Shown: piece by piece, positions 34,528-42,883 of the stretch
Position numbering within the stretch: the first letter of the stretch is position 1
Layout: the number at the start of each line of letters is the position of its first letter
Origin: Glycomyces albidus
Lineage (GTDB): Bacteria > Actinomycetota > Actinomycetes > Mycobacteriales > Micromonosporaceae
Direction of reading: 5' to 3'
Length of the DNA stretch: 64,000 nt
Assembly: GCF_009451885.1 (NCBI RefSeq)
Contig: NZ_WIAO01000002.1
Coordinates: 248,001-312,000, forward strand
The notes under the pieces: generated by a model
The model's database searches: none
Seen by the model: the letters and a program-made list of their open reading frames with translations, nothing else
Told to the model about the DNA's origin: nothing
Position numbers and translations under genes: made by a program

Positions 34528-34911
34528 GTGGCACGCGTCAAGCGTTCAATGAACGCCAAGAAGAAGCGCCGCGTCGTACTCGAAGAGGCCAAGGGCTACC
34601 GCGGGCAGCGCTCGCGGCTGTACCGCAAGGCCAAGGAGCAGCTGCTCCACTCGTACACCTACGCCTACCGCGACCGGAAGGCGCGCAAGCGCGAGTTCCG
34701 CAAGCTCTGGATCACCCGCATCAACGCCGCGGCCCGCCAGAACGGCATCACCTACAACCGCTTCATGCAGGGCCTGTCCCTCGCTGAGGTCGAGGTGGAC
34801 CGCAAGATCCTCGCCGAGCTGGCCGTCTCCGACGCGGCGGCGTTCACCGCCCTGGTCGAGGTCGCCAAGGCCGCGCTCCCCGAGGACGTCAACGCCCCGG
34901 TCGAAGCGTAA
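34528..34911 (+). CDS. rplT: 50S ribosomal protein L20 (bL20)
   Basis: A 127-residue basic protein needed early in 50S assembly; [15 protein letters not shown] start, [13 protein letters not shown] and [18 protein letters not shown], and a globular C-terminal part ([11 protein letters not shown]). The N-terminal tail binds 23S rRNA, and in Bacillus L20 also represses its own operon through the leader RNA. GTG 34528 has AAGGAGA 8 nt upstream. Its stop codon TAA directly precedes the ATG of the methyltransferase gene. Confidence 0.98.
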   Translation: MARVKRSMNAKKKRRVVLEEAKGYRGQRSRLYRKAKEQLLHSYTYAYRDRKARKREFRKLWITRINAAARQNGITYNRFMQGLSLAEVEVDRKILAELAVSDAAAFTALVEVAKAALPEDVNAPVEA

Positions 34912-35736
34912 ATGCTGCCCCGTGAACCCGGGACGGACGCGCTCACGGCGCGATCGTCCCGGGTTGTCGCCGCCCGGAAGCTCCAGCGCCGCCGCGGCCG
35001 CGACAAGGCCGAGCGCTTCCTCGCCGAAGGCCCCCAGGCCGTCCGCGAGGCCGTGGCCGCCGGCGCCGTCGAGGACCTGTTCTACGACCTCGACGCCGAC
35101 GCCCGCCACTCGGACCTGATCGACGCCGCCGTCGCCGCGGGCGCCCACGTGCACCCGTGCACGGACGACGCGCTCGCCTCGCTCGCCGAGACCGTGACCC
35201 CGCAGGGGCTCGTGGCCGTTTGTCACTTTCTCGAGAAGCACGGTCTGGACCAGCGGGTCCCCTTCGCGGAGGCGAAGCTCGTCGCGGTCCTCCACGGCAT
35301 CACCGACCCCGGGAACGCCGGGACCGTCCTCCGCGCGGCCGACGCCGCCGGGGCCGACTGCGTGGTCTTCGGGACCGACTCGGTCGACCCGTACAACGGC
35401 AAGTGCGTGCGCGCCTCCGCCGGCAGCCTGTTCCACCTGCCGGTCGTCCGCGCCGCCGACACCGCGGACATGCTCGACCTCTTCGTGCACGCCCAGATCC
35501 TCGCGGCCGCGGCCGACGGGGAGGACCTGTACGCCCTCGACGCCGCAGGCGAGCTCGACGCGCCGACGGTGTGGCTCTTCGGCTCCGAGGCCCACGGCCT
35601 CGACGACGCCACGGCGGCGCTCGCCCACCGCAGGGTCGGCGTCCCCATCTGGGGCAAGGCCGAGTCGCTGAACCTCGCCGTCGCCGCGGGCGTCTGCCTC
35701 TACGCCTCCGCCGCCGCGCAGCGGCGCGCGTCATGA
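34912..35736 (+). CDS. SpoU/TrmH family RNA 2'-O-methyltransferase
   Basis: A 274-residue SPOUT enzyme methylating a ribose in rRNA or tRNA with S-adenosylmethionine. The N-terminal substrate domain (L30e-like, about 20-105) has FLAEGPQAVREAV; the knotted domain has motif 1 LHGITDPGNAGTVLRAADAAG in pieces (DPGNAGTVLRAAD), motif 2 VWLFGSEAHGL and motif 3 VPIWGKAESLNLAVAAGVCLY. This is the gene regularly found after rplT in actinomycetes and usually labelled 23S rRNA methyltransferase (TsnR-like); the target base is unproven. Start ATG 34912 abuts the rplT stop, indicating coupling. Confidence 0.92.
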   Translation: MLPREPGTDALTARSSRVVAARKLQRRRGRDKAERFLAEGPQAVREAVAAGAVEDLFYDLDADARHSDLIDAAVAAGAHVHPCTDDALASLAETVTPQGLVAVCHFLEKHGLDQRVPFAEAKLVAVLHGITDPGNAGTVLRAADAAGADCVVFGTDSVDPYNGKCVRASAGSLFHLPVVRAADTADMLDLFVHAQILAAAADGEDLYALDAAGELDAPTVWLFGSEAHGLDDATAALAHRRVGVPIWGKAESLNLAVAAGVCLYASAAAQRRAS

Positions 35737-35771
35737 GCGCGGCCGCGAACGCCGATGCTCGGCGCAGGAAG

Positions 35772-35777
35772 TAGAAT
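35772..35777 (+). promoter_or_regulatory. -10 box of the pheST leader
   Basis: TAGAAT, one base from the ideal TATAAT, six bases before ATG 35784. Transcription would start at or next to that ATG, making the short leader frame leaderless. Confidence 0.6.
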
Positions 35778-35783
35778 GGCCTC

Positions 35784-35840
35784 ATGTCGAACGGCTACCG
35801 CGCATTTATCCAGCCCGCCGGGTGCGGGCTGTGGCGTTAG
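35784..35840 (+). CDS. 18-residue leader peptide of pheST (candidate)
   Basis: MSNGYRAFIQPAGCGLWR, stop TAG. It sits directly behind a near-perfect -10 box. Codon 8 is UUU for phenylalanine, a codon very rare in this GC-rich DNA, placed four bases before a segment (35811-35821) that takes part in two competing stems. A ribosome waiting at UUU would cover that segment. This fits a one-codon version of pheST attenuation, known in E. coli with several Phe codons; the single codon makes the case suggestive, not proven. Confidence 0.45.
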   Translation: MSNGYRAFIQPAGCGLWR

Positions 35841-35866
35841 TCGACCACTTCCTCTCCGGCGGGCTG
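35811..35866 (+). promoter_or_regulatory. Alternative stem-loops in the pheST leader
   Basis: CAGCCCG (35811-35817) pairs with CGGGCTG (35825-35831), or the longer CAGCCCGCCGG (35811-35821) pairs with CCGGCGGGCTG (35856-35866), an 11-base perfect match. The two are exclusive. No U-run follows, only a pyrimidine stretch at 35882-35898, so termination could be factor-dependent or the effect could be on translation. Confidence 0.55.
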
Positions 35867-35922
35867 CGGCCGCGCCGCGCGCCTTCCTTAGACTTCTTGA
35901 GGTCCCGCACGGAGAGAGACAG

Positions 35923-36984
35923 ATGAGCACTGAGAACGAGGCTGGCCTGCTCCAGCCCGAGGCCCTTGCCAGGGCCGTGAAAGACGCCGCCGCCGTCATC
36001 GAGGCGGCCGCGAACCTGGCCGAACTCGCCGCCGCCAAATCCGCCACCCTCGGCGACAAGGCACCGGTGTCCTTGGCGCGCAGGGCGATCGGTTCGATCC
36101 CCGGTCCCGAGCGGGGTGAGGCCGGCCGGAACGTCAACGCCGCCCGCTCCGAGATCACGGCCGTGTACGAGGCCCGCGAGGAGGTCCTGAAGGCCGCCGA
36201 GGCGGCCCGGATCCTCCGCGAGGAGACCGTCGACGTCACGGCCCGCACGCCGCGCCGTCGCGAAGGCGCCCGCCACCCGATCAACGTGCAGATGGACCGC
36301 ATCGCGGACCTGTTCGTGGCCATGGGCTACGAGATCGGCGAGGGCCCCGAGGTCGAACTCGAGTGGTTCAACTTCGACGCGCTCAACATCCACCCCGACC
36401 ACCCTGCCCGGACCATGATGGACACGTTCCACATCGCCGACGGCAAGGGCGGGTACGGGTCGAACATGGTGCTGCGCACCCACACCTCGACCGTGCAGAT
36501 CCACACCATGCTCACGCAGGAGCCGCCGATCTACACGGTCGCGCCCGGCCGCGTGTACCGCACCGATGAGGTCGACGCGACCCACTCGCCGGTGTTCCAC
36601 CAGACCGAGGGCCTCGTGGTCGACCGGGGCATCACCATGGCCGACCTCAAGGGCACCCTCGACCACTTCGCGAAGTCCGTGTTCGGGCCCGACGCGATCA
36701 CCCGCCTGCGGCCCTCGTACTTCCCGTTCACCGAGCCCAGCGCCGAAGTGGACGTCTGGTTCGCGGCCCACAAGGACGGCCCCCGCTGGATCGAGTGGGG
36801 CGGCTGCGGCATGGTCAACCCGCGGGTGCTGCGCGCCTGCGGCATCGACCCCGACGTGTACTCGGGCTTCGCGTTCGGCATGGGGGTCGAGCGGGCGCTC
36901 ATGCTGCGCCACGGCATCACCGACCTGCGCGACATCATCGACGGCGACGTCCGGTTCCCGGCCGGCCTGCGAGTGGAGGAGTAG
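35923..36984 (+). CDS. pheS: Phenylalanine--tRNA ligase alpha subunit
   Basis: A 353-residue catalytic subunit of the (alpha-beta)2 class II synthetase. N-terminal coiled coil about 10-100; motif 1 region RRREGARHPINVQMDRIADLF in pieces (GARHPINVQMDRI), EGPEVELEWFNFDALNIHPDHPAR begins the core; motif 2 GRVYRTDEVDATHSPVFHQ and motif 3 GFAFGMGVERALMLRHG are intact. ATG 35923 has GGAGAGAGA upstream. It is followed by pheT after 3 bases and preceded by an apparent attenuator leader. Confidence 0.98.
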   Translation: MSTENEAGLLQPEALARAVKDAAAVIEAAANLAELAAAKSATLGDKAPVSLARRAIGSIPGPERGEAGRNVNAARSEITAVYEAREEVLKAAEAARILREETVDVTARTPRRREGARHPINVQMDRIADLFVAMGYEIGEGPEVELEWFNFDALNIHPDHPARTMMDTFHIADGKGGYGSNMVLRTHTSTVQIHTMLTQEPPIYTVAPGRVYRTDEVDATHSPVFHQTEGLVVDRGITMADLKGTLDHFAKSVFGPDAITRLRPSYFPFTEPSAEVDVWFAAHKDGPRWIEWGGCGMVNPRVLRACGIDPDVYSGFAFGMGVERALMLRHGITDLRDIIDGDVRFPAGLRVEE

Positions 36985-36987
36985 ACG

Positions 36988-39456
36988 ATGAGGATTCCCG
37001 TTTCCTGGCTCGCCGAGTACGCCGCCCTGCCCGCGGACCTGACCACGGAGGCGCTCGATTCCGCGCTGGTCGAGTCCGGTCTCGAGGTCGAGGAGGTCGA
37101 CGACCTCCGCGGCCGCGTCACCGGCCCGCTCGTGGTCGGCCGGGTCGCCTCGATCGAGGAGCTCACCGAGTTCAAGAAGCCGATCCGCCACTGCCACGTG
37201 GAGGTCGGCGAGGCCGAGCCGCGCTCGATCATCTGCGGCGCGAGGAACTTCGCCGAAGGCGACCTCGTCGTGGTCGCGCTGCCCGGCGCGGTGCTGCCGG
37301 GCGGGTTCGCGATCGGTTCGCGCAAGACCTACGGGCGCCTGTCGGACGGCATGATCTGCTCGGCCCGCGAGCTGGGCGTCTCCGACGACCACGACGGCAT
37401 CATCGTCCTGCCCGAGGGGACCGTGGGCGAGGACGCGCGGCCGCTCGTCGGGCTCGACGACGTCGTCTTCGAACTGGCGATCACTCCGGACATGGGCTAC
37501 TGCTTCTCGGTGCGCGGCATCGCCCGCGAGGTCGCGCACCGCCTCGGGGCCGCCTTCGCCGACCCGGCCGCGAAGGCCGACGAGCCGAAGACGACCGACG
37601 TCCCGCCGTACCCGGTGCGCGTCGAGACCGACGGCTGCACCCGGTTCACGCTGCGCGAGGTGCGCGACGTGGACGCGAACGCCGAGTCGCCCGAGTGGAT
37701 GGCGAAGCGGCTGGTCCAGGCCGGGATGCGCCCGCTGGGCCTCGCGGTCGACGTCACGAACTACCTGATGCTCGAGCTCGGGCACCCGCTGCACGCGTTC
37801 GACCGGGACGCCCTCGAGGACGTCATGGTGGTGCGCCGCGCGCAGCCCGGCGAGACGCTCACGACCCTCGACGGCGTGGAGCGCCGGCTCGACCCCGAGG
37901 ACATGGTCATCTGCGACGCGACCGGCCCGCTCTCGCTGGCCGGGGTCATGGGCGGCCTCACCTCCGAGGTCGCGCCCGGTACGCGGAACGTGCTCATCGA
38001 AGCGGCCCACTGGGACCCGGTGTCGATCGCGCGCACGTCGCGGCGGCACCGGCTGACCTCGGAGGCGTCCAAGCGCTACGAGCGCGGCGCCGATCCTGCG
38101 ATCTCGCTGCTCGCCGCCCAGCGCGCCGCGGACCTGCTCGTCGAGTACGGCGGCGGGACGCTCGTCGACGAGGTGGCCGACATCGACCGCCGCACGCCGG
38201 CCGAGCCGATCGCGGTCCCGGTCGACCTGCCCTCGCGGACCGTCGGCGTCGACTACGACCGGGCCACGGTCGTGTCGATGCTCGAAGCCGCCGGGTGCAC
38301 TGTGGACGGTGAGGGCGACGTGCTGTCGGTGACGCCCGCGTCGTGGCGACCGGACCTGACCGACCCGGCCGACCTGGTCGAGGAGGTCGTGCGGCTGCAC
38401 GGCTACGCGCACGTCCCGTCCGCGACGCCCCGCGCGATCGCCGGGACGGGCCTGACCGCCGCGCAGCGGCGCCGCCGCCGCGTCGCCCGCGCCTTGGCGG
38501 ACAACGGGTTCGTCGAGACCTACACGTTCCCGTTCGTCTCCCGCGACCGCGCCGACGAGCTGGGCCTGGACGAGAAGGACCCGCAGCGCGAGGCCGTCGC
38601 CGTGCTCAACCCGCTCGACGACGCCGCGCCGCTGCTGCGCACCACCGTGCTCGCGAGCCTGGTGAACGCCGTCAAGACCAACCTGGCGCGCGGCGCGAGG
38701 GACCTCGCGGTCTTCGAGGAGGGCCTGGTCTTCCAGCCCGCCGAGGGCTGGACCGAGCTCGACCTGGTGACGCTGCCGGTGTCCAAGCGCCCCGAGGACG
38801 AGGCCATCGCGGCCGCGATCCGGCGCCTGCCGGTGCAGCCGCGCCACGTCGCCGCGGTCCTGTGCGGCCAGGCGGTCCCCGTCGGGGTCGACGAGCCCGG
38901 CCGCGCCGTCGACTGGGCCGATGCGGTCGAGGCCGCCGAGATCGTGGCCGAGGCCGCCGGGGTGGAACTCCAAGTCGCCCAAGGGGAGGCCGCGCCGTGG
39001 CACCCCGGCCGCTGCGCCGAGCTGCGTGTGGACGGCGTCGTCGTGGGCCACGCCGGCGAGCTGCACCCGGAGGTGTGCGACCGCCTCGGGCTGCCGCGCC
39101 GCACCGCCGCGATGGAGCTCGACCTGACCGCGTTGCCGCTGCCGGACCTGGCGCCCGCGCCGGTGATCTCGCACTTCCCGGCGACGCTCATCGACGTCGC
39201 CGTGGTCGTGGCCGAGTCCGTCCCGGCCGGGCAGGTCGAGGCCGCGCTCCGCGAAGGCGCGGGGGAGCTGCTCGACTCGCTGCGCCTGTTCGACGTCTAC
39301 CGCGACCCGAAGCTCGGCGAAGGCCGGAAGTCGCTGGCGTTCAAGCTCGAGCTGCGCGCGGCCGACCGGACCCTCACCAACGAGGAGGGCGTCGCGGTCC
39401 GCGACGCCGCCGTCGCGGTCGCCGCCGAGCGCTTCGGAGCCGGCCTGCGCGAGTAG
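36988..39456 (+). CDS. pheT: Phenylalanine--tRNA ligase beta subunit
   Basis: An 822-residue tRNA-binding and editing subunit. In order: MRIPVSWLAEYAALP start, the OB-fold tRNA-binding domain (about 40-155, ICGARNFAEGDLV and RKTYGRLSDGMICSARELG), the B3/B4 editing domain (about 210-400, VDVTNYLMLELGHPLHAFD), B5 (about 405-480), the catalytic-like B6/B7 module and the FDX-ACB domain at the end (ISHFPATLIDVAVVV). All domains are present at normal length. ATG 36988 follows the pheS stop by three bases; GGAGGAG at the pheS end serves as ribosome site. Confidence 0.98.
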   Translation: MRIPVSWLAEYAALPADLTTEALDSALVESGLEVEEVDDLRGRVTGPLVVGRVASIEELTEFKKPIRHCHVEVGEAEPRSIICGARNFAEGDLVVVALPGAVLPGGFAIGSRKTYGRLSDGMICSARELGVSDDHDGIIVLPEGTVGEDARPLVGLDDVVFELAITPDMGYCFSVRGIAREVAHRLGAAFADPAAKADEPKTTDVPPYPVRVETDGCTRFTLREVRDVDANAESPEWMAKRLVQAGMRPLGLAVDVTNYLMLELGHPLHAFDRDALEDVMVVRRAQPGETLTTLDGVERRLDPEDMVICDATGPLSLAGVMGGLTSEVAPGTRNVLIEAAHWDPVSIARTSRRHRLTSEASKRYERGADPAISLLAAQRAADLLVEYGGGTLVDEVADIDRRTPAEPIAVPVDLPSRTVGVDYDRATVVSMLEAAGCTVDGEGDVLSVTPASWRPDLTDPADLVEEVVRLHGYAHVPSATPRAIAGTGLTAAQRRRRRVARALADNGFVETYTFPFVSRDRADELGLDEKDPQREAVAVLNPLDDAAPLLRTTVLASLVNAVKTNLARGARDLAVFEEGLVFQPAEGWTELDLVTLPVSKRPEDEAIAAAIRRLPVQPRHVAAVLCGQAVPVGVDEPGRAVDWADAVEAAEIVAEAAGVELQVAQGEAAPWHPGRCAELRVDGVVVGHAGELHPEVCDRLGLPRRTAAMELDLTALPLPDLAPAPVISHFPATLIDVAVVVAESVPAGQVEAALREGAGELLDSLRLFDVYRDPKLGEGRKSLAFKLELRAADRTLTNEEGVAVRDAAVAVAAERFGAGLRE

Positions 39457-39487
39457 GCCGCGCGAAACAGAACAGTCCGCATGAAAG

Positions 39488-39523
39488 AAGGGCGCGGTAT
39501 CACCGGAGTGGTATCGCGCCCTT
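39488..39523. terminator. Terminator after pheST
   Basis: AAGGGCGCGGTATCAC and GTGGTATCGCGCCCTT form a 16-bp stem with two G-U pairs and the loop CGGA, 31 bases after pheT. The RNA ends in CUUACUG, so the U-run is poor; the stem alone is very strong. Confidence 0.8.
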
Positions 39524-39595
39524 ACTGCGTGTCCGGGCCGCCGGTGTTTTCGGGATAAAGCCGGAGCCGCGGCTTGTCGCATGGTCCGCGCCTTT

Positions 39596-39601
39596 TAAGG
39601 T
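39596..39601 (+). promoter_or_regulatory. -10 box of the PBP-like gene
   Basis: TAAGGT, seven bases before GTG 39609; leaderless geometry. AAGG inside it could be a weak ribosome site instead. Confidence 0.45.
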
Positions 39602-39608
39602 ACGTGGT

Positions 39609-41174
39609 GTGAATAACGGGAACCCCTCTCGCGTCGGCAGGCGGCGGAGGCGGACCGGCTCGGAGGGCGGACCGTCCCGAAGCCACCGGGCCGGTGCCCG
39701 CGGAGCCGGATACAGCGGCAAGCGCCGTGCGGCGTCGTCGCTCCCGGTGCCCGAACGACTGCGCGGCCTGCGGTTCACGAAGCTGCACCTCGCCGTCGGC
39801 GGCGCGGTCGCCCTCGTGGTCGCGGTCGGCGTGTCCATCGTCCTCGGCAACCTCCCCGACGGCGGCGGGGCCGCCCAGGACAACGAGGACGCCGCGCTGC
39901 TCTACAACGACGGCAGCGCCGTCCCCGCCGACTTCGCCGACACCCACCCGACCCTGGCCGAGCGCATCTACACCGAACTCGAGACCCGCTACGGCATGAC
40001 CGCCGACGAGCTCTACGACGCGTCGTCCCGCCCCGACGGCTACCGTGTCGTCCTCACCCTCGACAAGGCCCTCCAGGACGCGGCCGAGGAGACCACCGGC
40101 GAGGCCGGCGTCGTCGCGATCGAGCCCGGCACCGGTGCGGTCCTGTGCTACTACGGCGCCGAGACCGCCACCGAGGCCGGCGTCGACCTCGTCAGCGCCG
40201 CCGCCCCGCACCCGCCCTCATCCGTGTTCGACATGATCACCGCCGCCACCGCCCTCGAAGCCGGCGCCTCCATCGAATCCTGGTGGAGCGACGACGACGC
40301 CGATGTCACCCTCGCCCAGGCCGTCAGCGAGGGCCGCGACGCCGCCATGGACACCGTCGCCGGCGAGTACGGCGCCGAGACCGTCCTCGAGACCGCGAAC
40401 GGCATGGGCCTCACCGCGATCGCCGACGCCGAGGGGACCGTCCGCGACCTCGCCTCGGGCGACTACTCCGGGTTCAGCGCCGCCGAGTTCGGCTCCTACC
40501 CGGTCCCGGTCGTCGACATGGCGAGCGTCTACGCGACGATCGCCGCCGGCGGCAAGTACGCCGAGACCCACGTCGTCGGGTCCGTCATCGGCTCGGACGA
40601 CCAGGAGATCGCGGCCGAGCAGGGCGTGCGCACCGAACAGGCCATCGCCGAGACCACCGCCCAGGACCTCCAGTACATCGGCCTCGGCGACAGCGAGGTC
40701 ATCGAGGACCGCGACTTCTTCGGCGTCGCCGCCGACTACCACGGCCAGACCACCGAGTCCTGGTTCGTCGGCGCCATCCCGCAGCTCAGCGTCGCCGCCT
40801 GGGCCAACGGATCCGCCGCCGACGATGGCGGTATCCCCTTGTGGCGCAACGTCATCGACACGGCCATCGAGACCAACGGGTACGAGGCCGAAGAACTCCC
40901 CGGCGCCTCGGGCGCCGGCGAGGACCTCACCGACGGCATCGCCGACGGCACGCTCGACCCCGACAGCGAGTACTGCCGGGCCAACCCCGACGACGCCGCG
41001 TGCAGCGCCTCGCCCTCGCCGAGCGAGGCCGAGTCCTCCAGCGAGGAGCCCGAGGAGACCAGCGAGGAACCGGAGGAACCGGAACCGACCACTTCTGAGG
41101 CCCAGGAGCCCGAGCCGACCACCTCGGAGCCCGAGGAGACCACCAGCGAGTGCAACTCCTGGCCCTTCTGCTGA
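39609..41174 (+). CDS. Penicillin-binding-protein-like protein without catalytic residues
   Basis: A 521-residue protein: 58 polar, basic cytoplasmic residues, one membrane anchor (about 60-80), then an outside domain similar to the transpeptidase half of class A PBPs (ALQDAAEETTGEAGVVAIEPGTGAVL, MASVYATIAAGGKYAETHVV, SWFVGAIPQLSVAAW). All three active-site motifs are gone: SxxK reads SVFD (Ser 205, Asp 208), SxN is SEG-like and KTGT reads GQTT. No glycosyltransferase domain exists. A tail of about 70 residues rich in S, E, P and T ends with NSWPFC. It may be a structural or sensing pseudoenzyme of wall synthesis. Starts at GTG 39609. Confidence 0.8.
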   Translation: MNNGNPSRVGRRRRRTGSEGGPSRSHRAGARGAGYSGKRRAASSLPVPERLRGLRFTKLHLAVGGAVALVVAVGVSIVLGNLPDGGGAAQDNEDAALLYNDGSAVPADFADTHPTLAERIYTELETRYGMTADELYDASSRPDGYRVVLTLDKALQDAAEETTGEAGVVAIEPGTGAVLCYYGAETATEAGVDLVSAAAPHPPSSVFDMITAATALEAGASIESWWSDDDADVTLAQAVSEGRDAAMDTVAGEYGAETVLETANGMGLTAIADAEGTVRDLASGDYSGFSAAEFGSYPVPVVDMASVYATIAAGGKYAETHVVGSVIGSDDQEIAAEQGVRTEQAIAETTAQDLQYIGLGDSEVIEDRDFFGVAADYHGQTTESWFVGAIPQLSVAAWANGSAADDGGIPLWRNVIDTAIETNGYEAEELPGASGAGEDLTDGIADGTLDPDSEYCRANPDDAACSASPSPSEAESSSEEPEETSEEPEEPEPTTSEAQEPEPTTSEPEETTSECNSWPFC

Positions 41175-41195
41175 GCCCCCGGCGGGCGCCTCGAC

Positions 41196-41201
41196 TACCA
41201 T
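41196..41201 (+). promoter_or_regulatory. -10 box of the PAP2 gene
   Basis: TACCAT, seven bases before ATG 41209. The earlier ATG at 41200 overlaps this box, which argues for the second ATG as start. Confidence 0.45.
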
Positions 41202-41208
41202 GCAGCCC

Positions 41209-41913
41209 ATGACTCCCAACGGCTTCCCGAAGTCCCGCCTGGTACTCGTCCTGGCGGTCCTGGTCCCGCTGGGGGTCCTCGGGGACGCGCTCTGGGTGCG
41301 CCTCGCCGGAGACGACGGCCCGCCCTGGCACGGGCTCGACGAGTGGTGGAACGGCCTCGTCGGCGGCCCCGCCGACGGCGTGCGCTGGCAGCTCGCGCAG
41401 CTCCTCAACCGCCTCGGCGGCGAACCCGGGCTCGCGCTCCTCGCCATCGCCGTGGTCGCCCTGCTCCTGATGCGGCGCTGGCGTTCGGCCGTGTTCGCGT
41501 GTGCGACCGTCGCCGCCACCTCGATCGCGATCGACCTCATCAAACGCGTCGGGGAGCGGCCGCGGCCGGCGGACGTCATGATCGAGACGGGCCCGTGGGC
41601 GTTCCCCTCCGGGCACGCCGCCCGCATGGCCGCGTTCGTCATGATCGTCGCGGTCGTCTGGATCCCGGCCCGGCACCTGCGGAACTGGTGGCCGGTAGCG
41701 GTGTTCCTCACCGTCCTGATGATGGGCGCCCGCACCTGGCAGCACGCCCACTGGCTCACGGACACGATCGGCGGCGCCGCCGTCGGCTGGGCCGTCACCG
41801 TGCTCGTCTGGCGCGCGTGCGCGCCGCTGCTCGACCGCGAGCGGACCGACCGCGAGGCCGCCGACGCCCCCGTGCTCGCGGAACCCGCGGCGGGCGACGA
41901 GCACTTAAGCTGA
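41209..41913 (+). CDS. PAP2-superfamily membrane phosphatase
   Basis: A 234-residue integral-membrane phosphatase. The three PAP2 motifs are present: KRVGERPRP (K-x6-RP), PSGH in FPSGHAARMAAF (acid histidine) and the ARTWQHAHWLTDTIGG segment (Arg, nucleophilic His, Asp). Five to six hydrophobic segments surround them. Family members dephosphorylate phosphatidate, diacylglycerol pyrophosphate or undecaprenyl pyrophosphate. ATG 41209 is chosen from the TACCAT box; ATG 41200 is three codons upstream. No ribosome site is seen. Confidence 0.92.
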   Translation: MTPNGFPKSRLVLVLAVLVPLGVLGDALWVRLAGDDGPPWHGLDEWWNGLVGGPADGVRWQLAQLLNRLGGEPGLALLAIAVVALLLMRRWRSAVFACATVAATSIAIDLIKRVGERPRPADVMIETGPWAFPSGHAARMAAFVMIVAVVWIPARHLRNWWPVAVFLTVLMMGARTWQHAHWLTDTIGGAAVGWAVTVLVWRACAPLLDRERTDREAADAPVLAEPAAGDEHLS

Positions 41914-41942
41914 GGTGACCAGGAACGACCGAGAGGTGCCCG

Positions 41943-42380
41943 ATGTCAACGCCCGACCCCGCCAACCCCGAGCAGCAGCCGCCCCCGCCGCAGTACTACG
42001 GCCAGCCGCCCTACGCCCCGTACGGGGCCTACCCGCCGCCGTACGGCTACCCGTACCCGCCGCCGAAGCCGGTCAACGGGATGGCGATCACCGCGATGAT
42101 CCTCGGCATCGTCGGCGCCTGCAACCCGATCGGCGTCCTCGGCCTCATCTTCGGGCTGATCGCCAAGCGCCAGATGGCCGAAAGGAACGAAGGCGGCGAC
42201 GGCTTCGCCACCGCCGGGATCGTTCTCGGCTGGATCGGGGTCGCCTCGATCGTGTTCTGGATCGGCTACGTCCTGTTCTTCGCCACCGTCTTCGGCACCG
42301 CCTTCGAGCAGCTCGAAGACCTGCCGACCGACGACCCGACCTGGGACTACAGCGTCCTCACGCCGGCCGGGGTCGCCTGA
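41943..42380 (+). CDS. DUF4190-type small membrane protein
   Basis: A 145-residue protein with a Pro/Tyr/Gly-rich cytoplasmic head (residues 1-42, repeated PPYxPYG) and two membrane segments, MAITAMILGIVGACNPIGVLGLIFGLIA and TAGIVLGWIGVASIVFWIGYVLFF (shown in parts: MAITAMILGIVG, GIVLGWIGVAS). The NGMAI-A-ILGI pattern and the GFATAGIVLGW repeat are the DUF4190 signature. Function unknown. ATG 41943 has GAGAGG 8 nt upstream. The gene end overlaps the convergent next gene by 23 bases. Confidence 0.85.
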   Translation: MSTPDPANPEQQPPPPQYYGQPPYAPYGAYPPPYGYPYPPPKPVNGMAITAMILGIVGACNPIGVLGLIFGLIAKRQMAERNEGGDGFATAGIVLGWIGVASIVFWIGYVLFFATVFGTAFEQLEDLPTDDPTWDYSVLTPAGVA

Positions 42381-42768
42381 CGTACGTCGTCACCGCCGTG
42401 TTCGCCGCCGCGAGCACCGCGAACGCGATCGCCGCGGCCGACAGGCCCAGGCCCCACAGGGCGGCCGCGCCGGCCCCGAACGCGAGCGCCTTCACCGCCA
42501 CGGTCCCGGCCGCCGGCAGCGGCACCCGGGCCTTCGGGGACGCGAACGCCCCCCACAGCACCACCAGCGCCCCGACGGCGGCGACCGCGATCAGCAGCCG
42601 CGTCCACAGGGCGTCGTCCAGTGCGAGGGCCCACCAGGCGACGAACACGAGCATGGCCAGTTCGAGCGCGAACGCGAGGAACGCGTTGCACATCACGAGA
42701 TTGCGCAGCACCCCGCTGTACCGGTCCCATTCGGGACGGGGCGCCTGAGGAGGATTCGGTTGGGTCAC
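42358..42768 (-). CDS. DUF2568 (YrdB-like) membrane protein
   Basis: A 136-residue protein with four hydrophobic segments: MCNAFLAFALELAMLVFVAWWAL, TRLLIAVAAVGALVVLWGAF, KALAFGAGAAALWGLGLSA and IAFAVLAAANTAVTTYV (pairs of helices), with the AFASPKARVPL loop typical of DUF2568. Function unknown. GTG 42768 is chosen; CATCAT lies six bases upstream, a weak leaderless signal. Confidence 0.8.
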   Translation of the reverse strand: MTQPNPPQAPRPEWDRYSGVLRNLVMCNAFLAFALELAMLVFVAWWALALDDALWTRLLIAVAAVGALVVLWGAFASPKARVPLPAAGTVAVKALAFGAGAAALWGLGLSAAAIAFAVLAAANTAVTTYVRRPRPA

Positions 42769-42883
42769 CCGAACATGATGAACCGTGCGGGTCTCGCGGG
42801 GTGCGTTGGGTGCGACCAAAGTCGGAGGCCGGTTCCCCTCCCGGACTGAGGCCGCGGGCACGCGGACGTGATGGGATGGGGGC

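Noticed and set aside
35742-35922. A T-box riboswitch before pheS.
   Set aside because: No T-box consensus (UGGN) or specifier-loop architecture is visible and the leader is too short; alternative stems with a leader frame fit better.
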